The notes below the pieces were generated by a model. The model was not told the origin of the DNA. It made no database searches and worked only from the letters and a program-made list of their open reading frames with translations. This document shows positions 60,507 to 64,000 of a stretch of DNA of 64,000 nucleotides, one piece after another. The DNA comes from Micromonospora halotolerans (GTDB taxonomy: Bacteria > Actinomycetota > Actinomycetes > Mycobacteriales > Micromonosporaceae): contig NZ_CP134876.1 of NCBI RefSeq assembly GCF_032108445.1, positions 2,294,001 through 2,358,000 on the forward strand. Direction: 5' to 3'. The position numbers and the translations under genes were made by a program. Positions within the stretch are counted from its first letter, which is position 1. The number at the start of each line of letters is the position of its first letter.

Positions 60507-61781
60507 CTATGAGCCGAGTCGTTGCCAGCCCTGATTTGTGGCGGAGGGACGGTACGACCACACCTGCTTTCCGCTTGTGGTCGTGACGGTCACCTGCACG
60601 GTGCTCCCGCTGACTTCCGCCTTCTCGATGCGGGTGACTCCGTTGGTGCCCGACCGGAGAACCTCCCAGCCGAGCGGGTAGTCCCCATCCTGCTGGAAGG
60701 ATTGCAGGGTCTGCGACATCTCGCCCCTGGGGGACCGCAGCGTGAGGATGGCGAACGTCGCTTCGCCGTCGCTGGCGTCGACGAAGGAAACGCCGCCGAT
60801 AGTGACGGTGTAGCGGGTCGTGCCCTTGTCGTCGCCGTTGTCCAGGTCGGCTTCGCCGACGCCATTCACCATCGGTACGCAGTAGACCCGACCGGACCCG
60901 TCGGGATTCCCGCGGCCCATGAGGAGGCCGGTGTTGCGGAAGTCGACCTCGTGGAAGTTCTTGGACGGTACCCGGAAGGTGGTCGGACCGCTCACCTGAC
61001 GGAAGACACCATTCCGGAACGCGTAGCCCCGCACCTGTCGGTCACAGGCCGGCCACCCGTTGGTCTGGTACGGGCCATAGACGGCGAGCCGAACGACGCC
61101 GTTAGCGACCGTGACGGCCTCGTGGGAGAACGTCGCGGCCACGTTGGGGGTGTCCGCCGAGTTGATCACGTATCCCAACGGTGTCAGTGCACCGTTCGAG
61201 GCGACCTTCAGCGCCAGCAGCTGGGTGACGTTCACCGAGCCATCGTTCTGGCATCGGATGGTGGTGAGTTGCTCGTCGCCTGGCACGCCATCGAGGTCGG
61301 CCACGATCGGAGCCAACTCCCCGATGACCAGTTTCACGCCATCCGCGGGCTTCGTCGTACCGTTGACAAACTTCCTCGTCCCCTTCGCCTTGCACCCGTC
61401 TTCCAAGCCGGGAAACGCCGGGAGCTTGAGGGTGGCATTGCGCAGATCGGCCGCCGTCGGAGCCGACGACGCTGGAGTCGACGACGGCGAAGCCGACGAC
61501 GGGCCGACCGAGGGAGTCGGACTCGCCGGTTCGACAGGGCTGGCGGATCCGACCACATTTGGTGGCGAGTTGTTACCCCGTGGGTTGGCGGCGTAGGCAG
61601 CGATCGGTACGGCGACCAGCATTGCACCGGCCACGCTGAATGCCGCGAGGCGGACTCTCCGCCGGACCGCCACCTTGTGGCGGACCGCGGGGGCACCCGG
61701 CGCCGGCAGGTAGGAGGAGCGCTCCACCGCATCGAATTCGGCGAGCGCGTTGTCGAGGAGGTTGTCGAAGTTCTCAGACAT
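60507..61781 (-). CDS. Membrane-anchored exported protein, probable partner of the ECF sigma factor
   Basis: A 424-residue protein. A cytoplasmic N-terminus of about 43 residues (MSENFDNLLDNALAEFDAVE) leads into one membrane helix (about 44-65), a Pro/Ser/Thr linker, and a 310-residue outer domain with Cys residues (EDGCKAKG, IRCQNDG, PACDRQ, VYCVP). This topology and its place 17 bp after the sigma gene are those of an anti-sigma factor or sensor, but no zinc-binding anti-sigma motif is present. A GAAAGGAAA site selects the ATG at 61781. Confidence 0.75.
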   Translation of the reverse strand: MSENFDNLLDNALAEFDAVERSSYLPAPGAPAVRHKVAVRRRVRLAAFSVAGAMLVAVPIAAYAANPRGNNSPPNVVGSASPVEPASPTPSVGPSSASPSSTPASSAPTAADLRNATLKLPAFPGLEDGCKAKGTRKFVNGTTKPADGVKLVIGELAPIVADLDGVPGDEQLTTIRCQNDGSVNVTQLLALKVASNGALTPLGYVINSADTPNVAATFSHEAVTVANGVVRLAVYGPYQTNGWPACDRQVRGYAFRNGVFRQVSGPTTFRVPSKNFHEVDFRNTGLLMGRGNPDGSGRVYCVPMVNGVGEADLDNGDDKGTTRYTVTIGGVSFVDASDGEATFAILTLRSPRGEMSQTLQSFQQDGDYPLGWEVLRSGTNGVTRIEKAEVSGSTVQVTVTTTSGKQVWSYRPSATNQGWQRLGS

Positions 61782-61798
61782 GAGAGTTTCCTTTCCGG

Positions 61799-62317
61799 TC
61801 ATCCCTGGAGGTGCTCAGCGAGGGCGGTTCTCCCGCGACTGAGCCAACTTTTTACGGTGCCCTCGGCCACGCCTTCCTGCAGAGCGATTTCCGCGACGGA
61901 CAACTGGCCCAGGTAGTGAAGGACGACGGCCTTGCGAAGCTTCGGCGGTATCTTGGACAAGGCCGCGACCAGCGCCACACGATCTGGTGACGGGCCGTCG
62001 TGATGTTCTTCGCGCTGACGGCGCAGGAACATCGCGGACGTCTTCTGTCGCCGGAGCCTGCTGGTGGCCAGATTCCACGCGACCCGACGCACCCAGGCAT
62101 AGGGGTCTTCGTATTTTCTGATCCTGGCCCACCTGGTGTAAGCGCGGCAGAACGCCTCCTGGACCAGGTCCTGTGCCTCTGCTCGGTCACCCAGGTACGC
62201 GTAGAGCTGCGACCGGAGGACGTCGAACTTCGCCGCATAGAATTCGTCGAAATCGCGCTGGTCGTCTTTCCTCGACACTCGAGGTGCGGCCGCGGCTGCG
62301 GTCATCACTGCGGTCAC
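61799..62317 (-). CDS. ECF sigma factor (SigE-family type)
   Basis: A 172-residue sigma-70 factor of the ECF group. Region 2 (about 20-85: FDEFYAAKFDVLRSQLYAYL, AQDLVQEAFCRAYTRW, DPYAWVRRVAWNLA) binds core polymerase and the -10 element; region 4 (about 110-165: LSKIPPKLRKAVVLHYLGQL, SVAEIALQEGVAEGTVKSWL) reads the -35. No C-terminal extra domain. The GTG at 62317 has an excellent GGAGGAAGG. An ECF-like promoter with GCAACC and CGTGTT lies just upstream, so it is probably self-activated. Confidence 0.9.
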   Translation of the reverse strand: MTAVMTAAAAAPRVSRKDDQRDFDEFYAAKFDVLRSQLYAYLGDRAEAQDLVQEAFCRAYTRWARIRKYEDPYAWVRRVAWNLATSRLRRQKTSAMFLRRQREEHHDGPSPDRVALVAALSKIPPKLRKAVVLHYLGQLSVAEIALQEGVAEGTVKSWLSRGRTALAEHLQG

Positions 62318-62361
62318 GTTTCCTTCCTCCCGTGGTGCCACCCTCGTGGGCGGGCAGCACG

Positions 62362-62389
62362 AACACGTGCGGGCACTCCCGTCGGTTGC
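62362..62389 (-). promoter_or_regulatory. Candidate ECF promoter driving the sigma-factor gene
   Basis: On the minus strand, GCAACC (62389-62384), a 16-bp spacer, then CGTGTT (62367-62362). AAC in the -35 and CGT in the -10 with 16-bp spacing is the standard ECF pattern. A start near 62355 would give a leader of about 37 bases ending in the GGAGGAAGG site. Confidence 0.6.
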
Positions 62390-62563
62390 GTAAATCTTTT
62401 CCGGTGTCGCCCTGGGGCTCGGGCGGCAGGATGGGCAACGACCGAAACCGACAGCGTGTCAAGCAATCCCCGCCGAGTGGGCGACCCGGCTCGTCAGCCG
62501 TCGGCGGTGGTCGAGGTTGTGGGTGCCACCTGGCGGCCAAAGTCGACGACAACCCCGGCGCGC

Positions 62564-62713
62564 TCTGGAAACACCCTCGCCGCCCAGAGCGGGGCGAGCA
62601 CCCGCGACCTGATGGCGCGGATGGGACACGACTCGCCGCAGACGATGATCTACCAGCACGCAACAGCGGAGGCGGATGGGGCCATCGCCGAGACGCTGCG
62701 GCACGCCGCATGA
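62564..62713 (+). pseudogene. C-terminal remnant of a phage-type tyrosine recombinase
   Basis: 49 codons read SGNTLAAQSGASTRDLMARM, GHDSPQTMIYQHATAEADGA, IAETLRHAA. This is the end of an actinobacterial integrase: the conserved GH and the nucleophile Tyr (IYQHA) are present, but the N-terminal domain and the Arg of box I are gone. Nothing upstream in frame is integrase-like and no start codon belongs to it. It marks an old integrated element. Confidence 0.8.
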
Positions 62714-62810
62714 TCCTTGGCCTTGGAACGTCGAAGGCCCTGGCCTACCCGGAGCCCGCCGCTGGCCCTTGCTGACCCCTGCGTCGGGGCACGGTTCGGG
62801 CACGCCGACC

Positions 62811-63206
62811 TCAAGACTTCGTCTGCGGCTTGGCTGAAAGGCCCCATAGCTCAACGATGCGATCGTTCTCGATGGCGAACATCTCCAGCATTGTTGCCGC
62901 CGAGCCATCGGCGAAGCCGACCATCTCGGTCCGAGTTGCCACGCGTTGGCCGTCCGCGACTAGGTCCTTGAGGGTTACCTTCAGGGCGGGATGCTGGTCC
63001 CACATACGCTGCCAGGCCCTTTGCACGCACTCCCAACCGCTGGCCTTCAACGGATGGCTGTAGAAGCTGCTGGCGAAGATGTCTTTGGCGGCCACCGCGT
63101 CCCGACGGTTGAAGGCTTCGTACATACGCTCTGCGATCTGGCGTCCTTGATCCACAAAGTGACTATGCCCCCACCCCACGACATCATCAGCCATCCCGAT
63201 GCTCAC
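62811..63206 (-). CDS. SnoaL-like (NTF2-fold) protein
   Basis: A 131-residue protein of the SnoaL/NTF2 fold: QIAERMYEAFNRRDAVAAKD, FYSHPLKASGWECVQRAWQR, VADGQRVATRTEMVGFADGS and IENDRIVELWGLS. Members include polyketide cyclases and many unknown small enzymes or binding proteins. GTG at 63206 is chosen because AGGGTGG precedes it; ATG at 63194 or 63224 are alternatives. It is an island between mobile-element fragments, so either the cargo of an old element or a survivor. Confidence 0.72.
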   Translation of the reverse strand: MSIGMADDVVGWGHSHFVDQGRQIAERMYEAFNRRDAVAAKDIFASSFYSHPLKASGWECVQRAWQRMWDQHPALKVTLKDLVADGQRVATRTEMVGFADGSAATMLEMFAIENDRIVELWGLSAKPQTKS

Positions 63207-63301
63207 TGATCCACCCTGGTCCATGCCGGCTGCTGTCAGGCTGTCGGTGCAAGGCCCGGTTGCCGCCGAGTCACTGCTACTGATGCTTGCCCTCCGAGGG
63301 C

Positions 63302-63568
63302 CAATAGGAGTGAGGCAGGGCTCGGCGGCCCGGCGTTGAGACTGGCGATAGGGCCATGCGCTTCGAGCGCCGTGCAGTGAGCGACCAGCACCAACGCTGC
63401 TACCGGGAACCCAACCCCTCGGGACGAGTGGAAGCAGGATTGTCGTGAACAGCGGGTCAGTGGCGGGGATCGACTGGGCGTCGCAGGTGCATGACCACAC
63501 AGCCTTCCAGCCCGACCTGCACCGCACCCGCCAACACCGTCTCGGGTTGACATAGGGCACTCCTATTG
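63302..63568. mobile_element. 267-bp segment bounded by 11-bp inverted repeats, containing an IS110 N-terminal fragment
   Basis: CAATAGGAGTG at 63302-63312 is perfectly inverted as CACTCCTATTG at 63558-63568. The segment includes a transposase N-terminal fragment (63445-63555). AT-rich repeats like this are unlikely by chance in such GC-rich DNA. It may be the collapsed body of an IS or a small non-autonomous derivative. Confidence 0.55.
63445..63555 (+). pseudogene. IS110-family transposase, N-terminal fragment
   Basis: GTG opens 36 codons: MNSGSVAGIDWASQVHDHTA, FQPDLHRTRQHRLGLT. VAGIDWAS is the first DEDD-type catalytic strand of IS110 transposases (first acidic residue Asp). The normal continuation is missing and the frame stops after 36 residues. 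Confidence 0.7.
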
Positions 63569-63571
63569 AGG

Positions 63572-63649
63572 TCAAGGGGTGAGGGCGGCGAAGTCGGCGC
63601 GTAGGGCGGTGTAGACGTCGCGGACGATGTAGCGCTTCAGGCAGCGGCG
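63572..63649 (-). pseudogene. Transposase C-terminal fragment (IS110-like)
   Basis: The minus strand ends a frame with RRCLKRYIVRDVYTALRADF, AALTP, stop at 63572. The CLKRY-x-x-R-x-x-Y pattern recalls the C-termini of IS110/IS116-type transposases as I remember them. Upstream the frame is broken. Its stop is three bases from the inverted repeat at 63558-63568, which would then be the end of that element. Confidence 0.5.
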
Positions 63650-63842
63650 GCCCGCCACGTCAAGCGGACCTTGACGGCTCGTACGGACGCTGGCGGGTCG
63701 GCGGTGGTCTGCTCGGCTAGCCCGGGTCAATGGCAGGCGGGATGGCCTACCGCAACCACCCATGGGCCGTAACCCGCCAACGGGCCGCCGGCGCGCGCCC
63801 AGGCGGCTGCGCGCGCGGCCCGCTTGTCGGGCCGCCTTGACC

Positions 63843-63944
63843 CGGGCGGCGATGACCTACCAGCACACCGCCCGTGAGCGCGACGAGCACATCGCCGACG
63901 CGCTCAGCTCACAGATCAAGCAGAGCAGGGGATCGGGTACGTAG
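63843..63944 (+). pseudogene. Second C-terminal remnant of a tyrosine recombinase
   Basis: 33 codons read RAAMTYQHTARERDEHIADA, LSSQIKQSRGSGT. The TYQH nucleophile region and following helix match integrase C-termini and resemble, but are not identical to, the remnant at 62564-62713. It is therefore the trace of a different integration event; the rest of the gene is not upstream. Confidence 0.65.
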
Positions 63945-64000
63945 CGGGCGCGGCCAGCGCAAGAAGTGGTAGCAACGACCGAGGCCCCAGCCAGGAAACC

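Overview
This is about 64 kb of very GC-rich actinobacterial chromosome. Frequent GTG starts, strong third-position GC bias, an HspR-type heat-shock locus, F420- and mycothiol-type families, and two repeat families that I associate from memory with Micromonosporaceae all point to Micromonospora or a close relative. The genus call is an inference. I see no rRNA, tRNA or CRISPR array.

Layout. 0-9 kb (minus strand): end of an ArsR regulator, pyrE, an SDR coupled to one of two paralogous four-helix Pro-rich membrane proteins, then a tightly overlapping seven-gene cluster (DUF4178, DUF2617, DUF4247, DUF350, an exported protein, a membrane-fused spermidine-synthase-like enzyme and a polytopic membrane protein). 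9-17 kb: clpB with an HspR-type operator, a TetR/epoxide-hydrolase divergon, an Asp-box lipoprotein, and a KhtT/KhtU-like K+/H+ antiporter pair. 17-22.5 kb: the dnaK-grpE-dnaJ-hspR operon, with a perfect HspR operator in front of dnaK. 22.6-28 kb: two coupled membrane GTPases, a conserved unknown and a Pro/Ser/Thr-rich membrane protein. 28.7-32.3 kb: E1alpha, E1beta and E2 of a 2-oxoacid dehydrogenase. 32.5-39 kb: a 45-residue conserved-looking small protein, a 922-residue low-complexity membrane protein, a second TetR divergon whose operators copy those of the first, and an NHLRC2-like thioredoxin/beta-propeller protein. 39-43.5 kb: 5-oxoprolinase (pxpB-pxpC-pxpA), hemolysin III, and SixA flanked by two DUF6458 paralogues. 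43.5-57.3 kb: a FadE5-like acyl-CoA dehydrogenase, an RsbU-like phosphatase, an RlpA-like protein and a run of small metabolic and regulatory genes, including a MerR-PP2C fusion. 57.3-64 kb: an accessory zone with a collapsed nucleotidyltransferase, a sulfotransferase, an ECF sigma factor with a probable membrane partner, and debris of integrases and IS110-type transposases.

How parts work together. HspR should repress both its own operon and clpB. The two TetR divergons probably read the same or cross-talking signals. The DUF350/DUF4178/aminopropyltransferase operon looks like one envelope-associated system of unknown chemistry and is the best candidate for an undescribed system. The ECF sigma factor appears to read its own promoter. 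Most convergent gene ends are closed by strong GC-rich hairpins.
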